Below, one piece after another: positions 44,441 to 54,043 of a DNA stretch of 64,000 nt. This DNA comes from Chitinophaga eiseniae (GTDB lineage: Bacteria > Bacteroidota > Bacteroidia > Chitinophagales > Chitinophagaceae), in NCBI RefSeq assembly GCF_900167135.1, contig NZ_FUWZ01000003.1, positions 868,001-932,000 of the forward strand, given 5' to 3'. The first letter of the stretch is position 1, and every line of letters starts with the position of its first letter. The notes under the pieces are model-generated. The model was given only the letters and a program-made list of their open reading frames with translations, did no database searches and was not told where the DNA came from. A program made the translations under genes and the position numbers.

Positions 44441-45007
44441 CTAATAAAAGAGGAACAGGACGAAGAGCGTTGCCCTGCTGATACCCTGGCGTATGCGCCT
44501 GAGTGCTGTAGAAACGTGGTATTCCACGGTTTTGGGAGAGATGCCTAATTCTGTAGCAATACGTTTGATGGAAAATTCTTCCCGTTTGCTCATGGTGTAT
44601 ACCCTCCGGCATTGATCGGGCAGGTTGCCCACACAGGTTTCCACCTGTAGTTGCAGCTGTCTCGTTCTTATGGGTTCATCTGCTTCCCCGGCAAGCGGTT
44701 CAGGGAAGGTAGCCTGTTCGATGCTTTCGTTTGCCTGCAGCTGTTTCAGGTTTTTAAGTACCAGGTGGTAGGAGGTGGTGAACAGCCAGCCTTTGATATT
44801 GATATGTAAAATGGTGTCCCAGTTTTCCCAGAGACGGACGAAAGTGTCCTGTACGATGTCTTCAGCGGCCTGTTCGTTTTTTAAGATGCGGAAAGCGGTC
44901 CGGTACAAGGGTTTCCAGTGGCGGTTATAGACATCGTCGAAGGTTACGGCATCCTCGTGCTGAGATGTTGCTGCTGATCGGGAATGTGCCGTATTGCTCG
45001 TTTCCAC
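44441..45007 (-). CDS. ECF RNA polymerase sigma factor
   Basis: This 188-residue protein uses a GTG start at 45007 (no early ATG). The sigma-70 region 2 contains FDDVYNRHWKPLYRTAFRIL and QAAEDIVQDTFVRLWEN. Region 4 has a helix-turn-helix, FSIKRIATELGISPKTVEYH. It should direct transcription of the TonB receptor unit once released by the FecR-type protein. A hydrophobic C-terminal tail (TLFVLFLFY) is common in this group. Confidence 0.9.
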   Translation of the reverse strand: METSNTAHSRSAATSQHEDAVTFDDVYNRHWKPLYRTAFRILKNEQAAEDIVQDTFVRLWENWDTILHINIKGWLFTTSYHLVLKNLKQLQANESIEQATFPEPLAGEADEPIRTRQLQLQVETCVGNLPDQCRRVYTMSKREEFSIKRIATELGISPKTVEYHVSTALRRIRQGISRATLFVLFLFY

Positions 45008-45197
45008 TGTTTTTACCTTTGGTCAGGGTTCAAAATTACCAGTTAGACGGCGGGCATTCCATAATATGCCATTAAGTTTATATTAATTTACGTTAAAACC
45101 ACGATCGGAACACTTCAGTCCCCATTTTGCTCATTTCGCACTCCGCTGAACGCCGCCAAAGGAAATACCTCCTTACTTTGTATCAAACAAAGCGTTC

Positions 45198-46139
45198 ATG
45201 AAAAATAAAAAAACGAAGGTAATCCTGGCGGCCGTCGCTGTTTTGCTGCTCCTGCAATTCGTCAGGCCCAACATCGGCAACCAGCATCCTGCAACGTCAC
45301 CGGAAACCTTCCCGAACGAGGTAGCTGCCATCCTGCAAAGGTCCTGCTACGATTGTCACTCCAATACCGTCCATCTCCGCTGGTTCGACCAGATCACGCC
45401 CGTCAACTGGCTGGTGGCCGACCACGTAAAACGCGGCAGAAGCGTTTTAAATTTCTCCCTGTGGGATAAAATGGAAAAACCGGAACAGGCGGCCAAACTC
45501 TGGGAATCGGTGAACCAGGTGATTGCCGGAGTAATGCCCCTGGAAAGCTATACGTCCCTGCATCCTGATGCAAAAATTACCGCCAGCGATCTGCAGGTAC
45601 TCAAAAAATACGTTGTCACACTGGCTCCCAAACAACAGCCGGACAGCGCTAAAAACAAAACCCTCGAAACACAATATGCCCAGTGGGCTGCATCCACAAA
45701 AAATGTTCCGGCGAAACTACCGGAAGCGCTTAACGGCGTACAATACATTCCCGGATACAAAGACTGGACGCCCATCAGCACCACCCTTCGGGTAGATAAC
45801 GGCACCATCAGGATCATCTATGGCAATGATATCGCTGTTGAAGCCATCCGGCAACATCAAACCAACCCATGGCCCAACGGCAGCATCCTCGCCAAAGTAG
45901 CCTGGGACCAGCTCACGACAGCTGAAGGAAACATCACTGCGGGCGCGTTTAAACAGGTGGAATATATGATAAAGGATAAGGAAAAATATGCTTCGACCGA
46001 AGGCTGGGGATGGGCAAGGTTTAAAACGCCCGCATTGAAACCTTATGGCACCAGCGCCCTGTTCACAACAGAATGTATCAACTGCCACCGCCCTGTTAAA
46101 AACAATGACTTCGTTTTCACCGCACCCATCCAACATTAA
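45198..46139 (+). CDS. Haem-binding/cytochrome P460-domain protein with two CxxCH motifs
   Basis: This 313-residue exported or membrane-anchored protein has an N-terminal hydrophobic helix (residues 7-22). CYDCHS (about residues 51-56) lies in a haem-binding domain beginning with NEVAAILQRSCYDCH, and the C-terminal P460-like domain carries a second CINCHR near residue 298. The first domain is typical of Bacteroidota periplasmic c-type haem proteins. It may act in redox or nitrogen-oxide chemistry; no partner enzyme is present. It is followed immediately by a lipoprotein gene. Confidence 0.78.
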   Translation: MKNKKTKVILAAVAVLLLLQFVRPNIGNQHPATSPETFPNEVAAILQRSCYDCHSNTVHLRWFDQITPVNWLVADHVKRGRSVLNFSLWDKMEKPEQAAKLWESVNQVIAGVMPLESYTSLHPDAKITASDLQVLKKYVVTLAPKQQPDSAKNKTLETQYAQWAASTKNVPAKLPEALNGVQYIPGYKDWTPISTTLRVDNGTIRIIYGNDIAVEAIRQHQTNPWPNGSILAKVAWDQLTTAEGNITAGAFKQVEYMIKDKEKYASTEGWGWARFKTPALKPYGTSALFTTECINCHRPVKNNDFVFTAPIQH

Positions 46140-46140
46140 T

Positions 46141-46614
46141 ATGAAAAACACCTTCTTCATTTGCCTGCTACTGCTCACCGCCTGCCGGCAACAACCAACA
46201 GAAAACCGAAATGGTCCGGCTACCATACCCGCTACCTTTGGGCTGGAAGCCATGCATCTCAAAACGATTACCACCTTTATAAATCCTAAAGACGGGAAAA
46301 CCAGCACCCTCTTCGGCAATTCCGCCGCATACGAAACCCTGAAAGACAAAACCATCCCGGTTGAAGGCGAAAAGAAACTGGTGCTGGTGACCTGGAAACT
46401 GGTCGGCGATCCCGTATGGTTCGGCGCGATGACGCCGGGCGAATTTCTTTCCATAGAAACACTCACCACTGTCAACCTGCTGAACCCCGATCCGTCTGCA
46501 GACTATCAAAAGCTCAACGGCCCATCCTTAACCAGGGACAATAGCATCAATGAACAACAAAAGCTGGACAGGGTCCGCTTGATGGTATCGTTGCAGCCAA
46601 CCATCACGCCATAG
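46141..46614 (+). CDS. P460-associated lipoprotein
   Basis: A 157-residue product is predicted from the ATG at 46141, one base after the TAA of the preceding gene; a longer frame upstream lies inside that gene and is unlikely. The lipobox is LLLTAC (Cys15). The mature part contains TITTFINPKDGKTSTLFGNS and LVLVTWKLVGDPVWFGA, resembling P460-like small domains but without a CxxCH. It is presumably a co-expressed partner of the haem protein. Confidence 0.6.
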   Translation: MKNTFFICLLLLTACRQQPTENRNGPATIPATFGLEAMHLKTITTFINPKDGKTSTLFGNSAAYETLKDKTIPVEGEKKLVLVTWKLVGDPVWFGAMTPGEFLSIETLTTVNLLNPDPSADYQKLNGPSLTRDNSINEQQKLDRVRLMVSLQPTITP

Positions 46615-46666
46615 TCGGAAAAAGAGACTACCTTTCATCGTTGTAACACAAAACACGGGCACCCAC

Positions 46667-47695
46667 ATGAGATGGAAAAATCATATCTTCCAGGTATCGA
46701 CCGGTATCATCTGGCTAAGTTCTCTCTTTATGGGGATACTGGCCTCTATACCTAAAATCCTGCAGTTGAACATCACCTTCACGGAGCTGGCAGTAGACGC
46801 GTCTATCGCGTTTTTATTCTCACTTTTTGTATGGTATGTCAACCTGTTTTCTCTGCCCAGGTTCTCCATTGTTACCATGGCCAAAACAAGGATCATCAGG
46901 AAACTGACCTTCAGCCTGTTGCTGGGCATGGTGGTCATGGCTATCCTGGTGCTTTTTCACCAGCTGGCGTTTCCCCGGTATTCCTTTTCTTCTATGTTGA
47001 TGATGTACCAGTTCAGAGGCGTTCTCATCAACCTGACGATATCCATGGTTGTTTTCTTCCTTTACCAGAATTTTGATGCCCAACAGGTGAAACTTCAAAT
47101 GGAAAGATTAAAATCAGAAAATATCCATGCACAGTATGCGCTGCTAAAACAACAGATCGATCCGCACTTTCTGTTCAACAGCCTGAACACCTTAAAATCT
47201 ATGATCGACATCCAGGACAAGGAAGCCGGTGATTTTGTCGTTAAACTTTCAGACTTCTATCGTTTCTCCCTTGAAAGCAGGAAAGAGGACCTGGTATCTT
47301 TATCACAGGAAACAGACGTGCTGGAGGCATACCTGTTTTTACTGCATTCCCGCTACGAGGACAGTATCGTGGTCCGCCTCGGAATCAGCGAGCAGCTGAT
47401 GCACAGCTTTATCCCTCCTTTCACCCTGCAGCTGCTCGTTGAAAACTGTATCAAACACAATGCTTTTACCCGGAAGAAGCCTTTATTTATTGATATTTAC
47501 ACCGAAGATGATCACCTGGTCGTTAAAAACAATTACCAGTTCCGGGAAAATGAACAGTCTGCCGGCGTTGGGCTGGATAACATCAAAGGGAGATATGGCT
47601 TTATTAGTCAACAGCCTGTAGCCGTTGTTAAATCAGAAAGCCATTTTATCGTTAAACTACCGCTGATATATGAAAATATTGATCATAGAAGATGA
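46667..47695 (+). CDS. LytS-type sensor histidine kinase
   Basis: This 342-residue protein has four TM helices in the first ~135 residues and a coiled-coil linker. The His_kinase domain has LLKQQIDPHFLFNSLNTL, where the phospho-accepting H lies near residue 165, and an ATPase domain with LQLLVENCIKHN and GVGLDNIKGRYG. It overlaps the response-regulator gene by 26 bp and forms a pair with it. The signal is unknown. Confidence 0.88.
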   Translation: MRWKNHIFQVSTGIIWLSSLFMGILASIPKILQLNITFTELAVDASIAFLFSLFVWYVNLFSLPRFSIVTMAKTRIIRKLTFSLLLGMVVMAILVLFHQLAFPRYSFSSMLMMYQFRGVLINLTISMVVFFLYQNFDAQQVKLQMERLKSENIHAQYALLKQQIDPHFLFNSLNTLKSMIDIQDKEAGDFVVKLSDFYRFSLESRKEDLVSLSQETDVLEAYLFLLHSRYEDSIVVRLGISEQLMHSFIPPFTLQLLVENCIKHNAFTRKKPLFIDIYTEDDHLVVKNNYQFRENEQSAGVGLDNIKGRYGFISQQPVAVVKSESHFIVKLPLIYENIDHRR

Positions 47696-48440
47696 AGTCA
47701 AAACAGCCAGCGCGCTATCACGGCACTTACACGCCATGAGGCCTGGCACCATCATCGCCGGCGCGATCCAAAGTGTGGAAGAAGCGGTTTTATGGTTCAA
47801 CCGGAAAGAACCTGTAGATCTCGTCTTCATGGACATACAGTTAACCGACGGCGCCTGTTTCGACATCTTTAAATCGGTGAAAGTAGAAGCGCCCGTCATT
47901 TTCTGTACCGCTTACAGCGAATACACCACACAAGCTTTCAAAAACAACGGCATTGACTATATCCTCAAACCCTTTACCCAGGCGGATATAGAAAACGCCC
48001 TGCTCAAAGTAGAACACTTCAGCAGCTTCTTTCAACGCACGGCACAGGCGGATACGCGGTTGCTGGACCTCCTTAAGTCTATCTCAGGAGAAAAGCAGGG
48101 CAAAACCAGTTTCCTGGTGTTTCACCAACACAGCTACATCAACCTGTCCACCAGCGAGATAAAATACTTTTATAAATCCCTCACCGGCGTTTTTGCCGTA
48201 ACGGACGAAAGCCACGAATACCCGATGAAAGAATCGCTGGATGAAATACAGCGTCTGCTGGCGCCACGGGACTTCTACCGGATCAACCGCCAGTATATTA
48301 TCGCCTTCAAATCCATACAGGAAGTACAACACTATTTTGACCGGAGGCTAACCGTTACCCTGGTTGTAAAAACAGCCGAAAAACTCATCGTCGGCAGGGA
48401 GAAAGCCACCTCGTTCTTACACTGGCTGGGCGACCGATGA
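47670..48440 (+). CDS. LytTR-family response regulator
   Basis: This 256-residue protein has a receiver domain with acidic cluster IIEDE (residues 5-9) and the phospho-acceptor Asp in VDLVFMDIQL (near 54), KPF at the end of the receiver, then a LytTR DNA-binding domain (FYRINRQYIIAF near 210). It partners the preceding histidine kinase. Targets are not visible. Confidence 0.88.
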   Translation: MKILIIEDEVKTASALSRHLHAMRPGTIIAGAIQSVEEAVLWFNRKEPVDLVFMDIQLTDGACFDIFKSVKVEAPVIFCTAYSEYTTQAFKNNGIDYILKPFTQADIENALLKVEHFSSFFQRTAQADTRLLDLLKSISGEKQGKTSFLVFHQHSYINLSTSEIKYFYKSLTGVFAVTDESHEYPMKESLDEIQRLLAPRDFYRINRQYIIAFKSIQEVQHYFDRRLTVTLVVKTAEKLIVGREKATSFLHWLGDR

Positions 48441-48555
48441 CCTGTAGGCCTTTGACCAGTTTACCCCGGAAAATAAAAAACTGGACCATAAACCCACTGG
48501 CCAGGCTCCCTATTTTTACATCGACAATCATTCCTAACACCAAAAGTCAAGAAAA

Positions 48556-48789
48556 ATGGAAAAGTCGATTTTCTACCACGCAGGATGCCCTGTTTGCGTC
48601 AGCGCTGAGCAAGATATCATTCATTTAATCGGTCCGCAAAAAGTGGAAGTCGTGCATCTCGGCAACGACAGGGGACGCATCGCCGAAGCCGAAGCAGCAG
48701 GCGTAAAATCAGTACCAGCACTGCTGACGCCGGCCGGCCATGTGTTACATATCAACTTTGGCGCATCCATGGCGGACGTAAAAGGCTGA
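48556..48789 (+). CDS. Small thioredoxin/glutaredoxin-like protein
   Basis: This 77-residue protein begins MEKSIFYHAGCPVCVSAEQD with a CPVC redox motif, and carries the cis-proline region GVKSVPALLT near residue 55. This is a minimal thioredoxin fold of the glutaredoxin type. It stands alone, followed by a strong terminator. Confidence 0.78.
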   Translation: MEKSIFYHAGCPVCVSAEQDIIHLIGPQKVEVVHLGNDRGRIAEAEAAGVKSVPALLTPAGHVLHINFGASMADVKG

Positions 48790-48822
48790 TCTGCATTGTT
48801 CATCGGTAGCAAGCCTCTCATA

Positions 48823-48857
48823 GCCAAACCTGCAGCAGAAGGTTTGGCCTTTTTTTC
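48823..48857 (+). terminator. Rho-independent terminator
   Basis: GCCAAACC (48823-48830) pairs with GGTTTGGC (48841-48848) and is followed by a T7 run (48851-48857). It ends the small thioredoxin gene and overlaps by 2 bp the stop codon of the leftward MocR gene. Confidence 0.82.
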
Positions 48858-50271
48858 AGAGCAGTGTGGACAACGCCCTGATGCCATCACGCAACTGTTC
48901 TTCAGAGAGCGCCGCATAGCCCAGCCGGAGGCCGTTGACCGGTGTTCCGTAACTAAAACTTTCCGGCGTAATAATCTGTATCCCTTTAGCCTTCAGGCTT
49001 TCAGACAGTTTAGCCCAGTCTACTTTCTTCTTCGGCACCAGCCAGAACGCCAGTCCCCCTTCCGGTATCGTATAATGTACTTTCTCAGATAAATACTCCT
49101 CCAGCAAACCGGCAGCTATATCCCGGATTGTTTTGTAGTAATGCGAAGCCTTTTTTATGTGCCGCCGGACCGTGCCGTCTTTGATCAATTGCAGTACGGC
49201 ATGCTCCATAATAATATCGCCCTGCACATCGATGATTTTACGAAGGGCGCCCACGCGCTCCATCAACGCGCAGTCCTTGCTCACCATATAGCCTATACGT
49301 AATGCCGGCGCCACCACTTTGCTAAGCGTCCCGATGTATACATAGTGCTCCAGTTCAGGGAAACTGCACAACGGCAATACGGGACGCTGGCCGAAATGGA
49401 ACTCATTATCATAATCATCTTCTATAATATTGAAGCCATACTCGTTGGAAAGCCTGATCAGTTCCAGCCGCCGCTGCCGGCTTAACGTTACCGTGGTAGG
49501 GTATTGCCTGTGCGGCGTGGTATACACCGCCTTTATTTTGCGGGTCCGGAGATGTCTTACCACATCCGCAGTTACCAGTCCATCTCCGTCAACCGTCACC
49601 GGCAGCAGTTTTGCTCCCGCGCTTTCAAACGCGCTCCAGGCCGGCTTGTATCCCGGGTTCTCTACCAGCACATGATCGCCTTTGCTGAACAGGCAATGCG
49701 CAGTCAGGTACATCGCCATTTGGCTGCCCCTGGTGATACAGAGATCGTTTTCCTGAACGCGCATGCCACGCTGATGATTAAGCATTAAAGCGATTTCTTT
49801 TCTGAACGATACCTCTCCATAGGGATTTACATATGACATGGCCTGCCACTTCGCCTTCCGTTGAAAAATTTCCCGGTATGCCCTCGCCAACGAGGCCACC
49901 GGTGCTATTTTGCTGCTGGGGTGACCATCGTCGAACTGTACATTGAACCTTTGCAGCGGCTGCGCGGCAGCAGATGGCGCTCCTGCTTTCTGTTCACCGT
50001 CCCGGGGAAAATCCTCCGCCACAAAAGTGCCCTTCCGTTCCTTCGATACCGTCCATCCTTCTATCAGCAACTCATTCAATGCGTCTACGACCGTGTTCCT
50101 GTTCACCTTCAGCAACTGTGCCAGGTCGCGGCTGCCAGGCAGGGCATCTCCCGGCTGCAGTCTCCCCGACCGGATCTCTTTAATAACAGCATCCGCAATC
50201 TGGAGATAGAGGGGCCGGCCTTCCTTTTTATCCCATTGGAGCGCTATCTTCCACCGTCTTAACATGTGCAT
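48856..50271 (-). CDS. MocR/GntR-type regulator with aminotransferase domain
   Basis: About 471 residues are predicted from the ATG at 50271 (others at 50298 and 50265). The N-terminal GntR winged helix (GRPLYLQIADAVIKEIRSGR and QPGDALPGSRDLAQLLKVNR) is followed by a fold-type I PLP domain with IIEDDYDNEF and the lysine motif GTLSKVVAPALRIGYM. MocR proteins use PLP as an effector cofactor. The gene is divergent from the 5-oxoprolinase operon and is a good candidate for its regulator. Confidence 0.85.
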   Translation of the reverse strand: MHMLRRWKIALQWDKKEGRPLYLQIADAVIKEIRSGRLQPGDALPGSRDLAQLLKVNRNTVVDALNELLIEGWTVSKERKGTFVAEDFPRDGEQKAGAPSAAAQPLQRFNVQFDDGHPSSKIAPVASLARAYREIFQRKAKWQAMSYVNPYGEVSFRKEIALMLNHQRGMRVQENDLCITRGSQMAMYLTAHCLFSKGDHVLVENPGYKPAWSAFESAGAKLLPVTVDGDGLVTADVVRHLRTRKIKAVYTTPHRQYPTTVTLSRQRRLELIRLSNEYGFNIIEDDYDNEFHFGQRPVLPLCSFPELEHYVYIGTLSKVVAPALRIGYMVSKDCALMERVGALRKIIDVQGDIIMEHAVLQLIKDGTVRRHIKKASHYYKTIRDIAAGLLEEYLSEKVHYTIPEGGLAFWLVPKKKVDWAKLSESLKAKGIQIITPESFSYGTPVNGLRLGYAALSEEQLRDGIRALSTLL

Positions 50272-50424
50272 ACCATTTGAAAAATATAGACAATGCAACC
50301 TAGCGGAAAAAGCTATCCGTGGTAACCGGACCAGCCGTATTTATTAATTCTGGACCATCCTCGTCTCCTTATAAATTTATCGTTGCGACCGTTTTTCCCG
50401 CTGTAAAAGTATTATCTTGTTACC

Positions 50425-51135
50425 ATGAAGTCTGGCTATGTCATACACCCCCTCGGAGACAGCGCTGCTATCCTGAAATGGGAGCAGGAAATAAGTATGG
50501 CGGTACATCAGGAAGTGATGAAAGCCTATCATTGCCTCCGCATTTCATCCTCCCCCTATATCCTTGATCTGATACCGGCTTATGCCTCTTTAACGATAGT
50601 GTATGATGCGGCGCTGATCAGGAATAACGAGCGGGTGCCGGGATTACAGTGGCTGACGGCTTATATCGCAACGAAAATAAAAACCCGGGACGCCATTACC
50701 GCGCCTGCTCCCCGCAAGCTGCGTATTCCGGTATGTTATGATCCTTCCCTGGGTCCGGACATCACAGAGATGGCTGTTTCCCGGAAGGTGACCATAGCGG
50801 ATATCATCGCCTGGCATTGCGAAACAGTATATACGGTATACCTGACAGGTTTCCTGCCGGGATTTCCTTACATGGGGAAAGTCTGTGCCGCGCTGGAGAC
50901 GCCGCGCAGGCCGCAGCCACGGCTGCAGGTACCTGCCGGCAGCGTAGGCATTGCCGGAGCGCAGACAGGTATCTATCCGCTGGCGTCCCCCGGTGGCTGG
51001 AATATAATAGGGCAAACACCGCTGCGGATGTTTGACGCCACCCATGCCGATCCCTGTTATTGCCACCCGGGCGACCAGGTACAGTTTATACCGGTCACCC
51101 TCGAAGTTTTCAGACAGATACAACACGAGCAATGA
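50425..51135 (+). CDS. pxpB: 5-oxoprolinase subunit B (KipI-like)
   Basis: This 236-residue protein has hallmarks GFLPGFPYMG (about residues 138-147) and PAGSVGIAGAQTGIYPLASP, then GGWNIIGQTP. PxpB with PxpC and PxpA forms the prokaryotic ATP-dependent 5-oxoproline (pyroglutamate) hydrolase. Its TGA overlaps the ATG of pxpC (ATGA), so the two are coupled. Confidence 0.9.
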   Translation: MKSGYVIHPLGDSAAILKWEQEISMAVHQEVMKAYHCLRISSSPYILDLIPAYASLTIVYDAALIRNNERVPGLQWLTAYIATKIKTRDAITAPAPRKLRIPVCYDPSLGPDITEMAVSRKVTIADIIAWHCETVYTVYLTGFLPGFPYMGKVCAALETPRRPQPRLQVPAGSVGIAGAQTGIYPLASPGGWNIIGQTPLRMFDATHADPCYCHPGDQVQFIPVTLEVFRQIQHEQ

Positions 51136-52124
51136 GCATGGTAGTAATACAACAGGGCATTATGGACACCATACAGGACAAAGGCAGATATGGTTTTCAA
51201 CACCTGGGGATCAATCCCGGCGGTGTAATGGACCGTATAGCCATGGCCGTTGCCAACGGGCTTACCGGCAATCCTGTTACCGAAGCGCTGCTGGAATTAC
51301 ACTTCCCGGCAGGCAAATACCTGTTCGAAACACCTGCGCTGATAGCCTTATCGGGCGGCGACTTCGGAGCGGCTGTCAACGGCTGCCCCGTACCGCTGCA
51401 TACGCCGTTGTATGTCCCCGCCGGCGCAACGCTTACTTTTGAAAAACTGCGCAGCGGCGCGCGCTGCTACCTTGCCGTCCGCCACGGCTTCTCCCTGGCA
51501 CCCTGGCTCGGTAGCTGCAGTACACACCTTAAAGTAGCCCAGGGCGGCTTTAAAGGAAGGGCGCTCCGTAAGGGCGACAAGCTACCGCTCAACAGAACAC
51601 CGCAGCATACCGGCGGGCTGTCAACGGAAGTACTCCCCTGGACAGCCGCCACCGCTCATCTGTATAATAAACAGGACACCATCCGTATTTTGCCCGGCGC
51701 CTGCTGGGACATGCTGGATGCGCCTTCGCAGCAACAACTACTGACCGGCAGTTTCCGGGTGGGGCCGCACAGCGACCGTATGGGCTTCCGCCTCAGCGGG
51801 ACGCCCCTGCGCACCGGCAGGAAAGAAGAGCAGCTGTCTGCCGGCATATGCAGAGGAGCCATACAGCTCCTCCCCGACGGCCAGCTGATCATACTGATGG
51901 CAGACCACCAGACGACCGGCGGCTACCCTGTAGCAGCACACGTCATCACCGCCGATATGCCGGCGCTGGCGCAATACCAGGTGGGGCAGTCACTACAGTT
52001 CAGCATCGCCGGCCGGGAAACGGCAGAAGAACTGTTGTGGCAACAGGAAAGAGCGCTGCGCTACCTGCAGCACGCAACACAATTACGTTTGGAAAAATGG
52101 TTATCACCATATGCATTATATTGA
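51132..52124 (+). CDS. pxpC: 5-oxoprolinase subunit C (KipA-like)
   Basis: This 330-residue protein starts MSMVVIQQGIMDTIQDKGRY with the usual GINPGGVMD shortly after. The middle has GGDFGAAVNG and the end GRETAEELL. An upstream extension in frame lies inside pxpB and is rejected because the ATGA overlap gives a family-normal start. It works together with PxpB in 5-oxoproline cleavage. Confidence 0.9.
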   Translation: MSMVVIQQGIMDTIQDKGRYGFQHLGINPGGVMDRIAMAVANGLTGNPVTEALLELHFPAGKYLFETPALIALSGGDFGAAVNGCPVPLHTPLYVPAGATLTFEKLRSGARCYLAVRHGFSLAPWLGSCSTHLKVAQGGFKGRALRKGDKLPLNRTPQHTGGLSTEVLPWTAATAHLYNKQDTIRILPGACWDMLDAPSQQQLLTGSFRVGPHSDRMGFRLSGTPLRTGRKEEQLSAGICRGAIQLLPDGQLIILMADHQTTGGYPVAAHVITADMPALAQYQVGQSLQFSIAGRETAEELLWQQERALRYLQHATQLRLEKWLSPYALY

Positions 52125-52851
52125 CCTTAATTGTGACATGGGCGAAGGGCTGGACAACGACGCGGCCATTATGCCTTTTATCAGCAGCGCCAATATCGCC
52201 TGCGGCTATCATGCCGGCAATACCGACACTATGAAAAAAACAGTGTCGCTGGCAGCCGAACATACAGTAGCCATAGGCGCGCACCCCGGCTTTGCGGACC
52301 TGGAAAATTTCGGACGCAGCGAGCAACACCTTTCAGACCCGGCGCTGTATGACCTGGTGTCTACGCAGGTATATGCACTACAAATCATCTGCCGCGCGCA
52401 AGGCGTGCCACTGCAGCATGTAAAACCACATGGCGCCTTGTACAACATGGCCGCCCGTATGCCCGCGATGGCCGCCGTGATCGCAAAAGCCGTAAAGGAT
52501 GTAGATAGCAGCCTGCGGCTCTTCGGGCTGAGTAACAGCGCCCTGATCAGCGCTGCAGCTGCGGCAGGACTGAAGACCGTGAGCGAAGTGTTTGCAGACA
52601 GGACCTACCAGGATGACGGCTCACTGACACCCCGCTCACAACCCGGGGCTATGATTGAAAATGAAACAATGGCCATCCAACAGGTGCTGCAAATGGTTAC
52701 CCGGCAGGAAGTGACTGCCCGGTCGGGGAAAACAGTTCCGCTGAAAGCAGAAACCATCTGCATACACGGCGACGGCCCCCATGCACTGGAATATGCCCGT
52801 GCCATCCATACCGCCCTGCTTCACCATCACTTAACGATCCAACATCCGTGA
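52111..52851 (+). CDS. pxpA: 5-oxoprolinase subunit A (LamB/YcsF family)
   Basis: This 246-residue protein begins MHYIDLNCDMGEGLDNDAAI and carries SANIACGYHAGN, HPGFADLENFGR and VKPHGALYN, all LamB/YcsF hallmarks. It is the third subunit of 5-oxoprolinase. The start overlaps pxpC by 14 bp, and the stop overlaps the transporter GTG start. Confidence 0.92.
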   Translation: MHYIDLNCDMGEGLDNDAAIMPFISSANIACGYHAGNTDTMKKTVSLAAEHTVAIGAHPGFADLENFGRSEQHLSDPALYDLVSTQVYALQIICRAQGVPLQHVKPHGALYNMAARMPAMAAVIAKAVKDVDSSLRLFGLSNSALISAAAAAGLKTVSEVFADRTYQDDGSLTPRSQPGAMIENETMAIQQVLQMVTRQEVTARSGKTVPLKAETICIHGDGPHALEYARAIHTALLHHHLTIQHP

Positions 52852-54023
52852 GTAAACAAAAATCCTCCGCCATCATAGGCGCCGCTTTCCTGATGGCCAC
52901 CTCCGCTATCGGTCCGGGTTTCCTGACACAAACCACTGTTTTCACCTGGCAGCTGGGCGCCGCCTTCGGCTTTGTAGTGCTGATCTCCATCTTACTGGAT
53001 ATCGGCGCGCAGCTCAACATATGGCGTGTATTGGCGATCACCGAACGCCGCGCACAGGACCTGGCCAACGACCTGCTGCCGGGATTGGGTTACCTGCTCG
53101 CTGCACTGGTGGTGCTCGGCGGGCTGGCCTTCAACATTGGCAATATAGGAGGATGCGGACTAGGCATACAGGTCATCACCGGCATGGACACCATGTATGG
53201 CGCGCTGCTCAGCTGCGGTGTTGCCCTGTTTATTTTCTGGATAAAAGAAATGGGATACATGCTCGATCAGTTCACCCGGTGGCTGGGACTACTAATGGTA
53301 TTACTGACCGTCTACATCGCTGTCAGCTCCGCCCCGCCACTGGGAGAGGCTGTCCGGCAAACTTTCTGGCCTTCGGTGATCGATACCAAAGCGATCGTTA
53401 CGCTGGTAGGCGGGACCGTTGGCGGCTATATCAGTTTCGCCGGCGCGCACCGGTTGCTGGATGCAGGCATCAGCGGCACCGGTCAACTAAAAATGGTCAA
53501 TAAAAGCGCCGTCAGCGGCATCATCATCACCGGCATTATGCGTTGCGTGTTATTTCTTGCCACCCTCGGCGTAGTGGCCAAAGGCTTTACGCTGGACAGC
53601 AGCAACCCGCCGGCTTCCGTGTTCCGCATGGTGGCCGGTATGGCCGGCTATCGCTTTTTTGGCATGGTGATGTGGTGTGCGGCCATTACCTCTGTAGTAG
53701 GCGCCGCCTATACCTCCGTGTCTTTTCTCAAAACATTCCATCCACTGATACAGGTATATGAACGGTGGATCATCTCTTTCTTCATTGTTTTTTCCACCGT
53801 CATTTTTATTGTCCTTGGCAACCCGGTACGGCTCTTAATTACAGCCGGCGCACTCAATGGTCTTATACTTCCGGTAGCCCTGGCGGTCATCCTGGTTGCT
53901 TCGGTAAAAAAGAGACTGATGGGCAGTTACAAATACCCGGCGTGGATGCAGGCGGCAGGTTGGTGTGTGGTGTTGATTATGGGATGGCTCAGCGCCGTTA
54001 CATTAAAGGCGTGGCTGCAGTGA
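52848..54023 (+). CDS. NRAMP-family transporter (YcsG-like)
   Basis: This 391-residue polytopic protein uses a GTG start overlapping the pxpA stop (GTGA). Around ten to eleven TM helices are visible. The N-terminal TSAIGPGFL resembles the DPGN-type first helix of NRAMP but the metal-binding aspartate/asparagine are not conserved in the usual form, so the substrate may not be a metal. Relatives (YcsG in Bacillus) are encoded with 5-oxoprolinase genes, suggesting 5-oxoproline or a linked compound. Confidence 0.75.
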   Translation: MSKQKSSAIIGAAFLMATSAIGPGFLTQTTVFTWQLGAAFGFVVLISILLDIGAQLNIWRVLAITERRAQDLANDLLPGLGYLLAALVVLGGLAFNIGNIGGCGLGIQVITGMDTMYGALLSCGVALFIFWIKEMGYMLDQFTRWLGLLMVLLTVYIAVSSAPPLGEAVRQTFWPSVIDTKAIVTLVGGTVGGYISFAGAHRLLDAGISGTGQLKMVNKSAVSGIIITGIMRCVLFLATLGVVAKGFTLDSSNPPASVFRMVAGMAGYRFFGMVMWCAAITSVVGAAYTSVSFLKTFHPLIQVYERWIISFFIVFSTVIFIVLGNPVRLLITAGALNGLILPVALAVILVASVKKRLMGSYKYPAWMQAAGWCVVLIMGWLSAVTLKAWLQ

Positions 54024-54043
54024 CCCGGACCAACCGGTAGTTT

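Noticed and set aside
46045..46140. Extended N-terminus of the P460-associated lipoprotein
   Set aside because: This part overlaps the haem-protein gene in another frame, while the ATG at 46141 gives a proper lipoprotein signal.
51060..51131. Extended N-terminus of PxpC
   Set aside because: It lies inside pxpB. The ATG at 51132 has the usual ATGA coupling and family-normal start.
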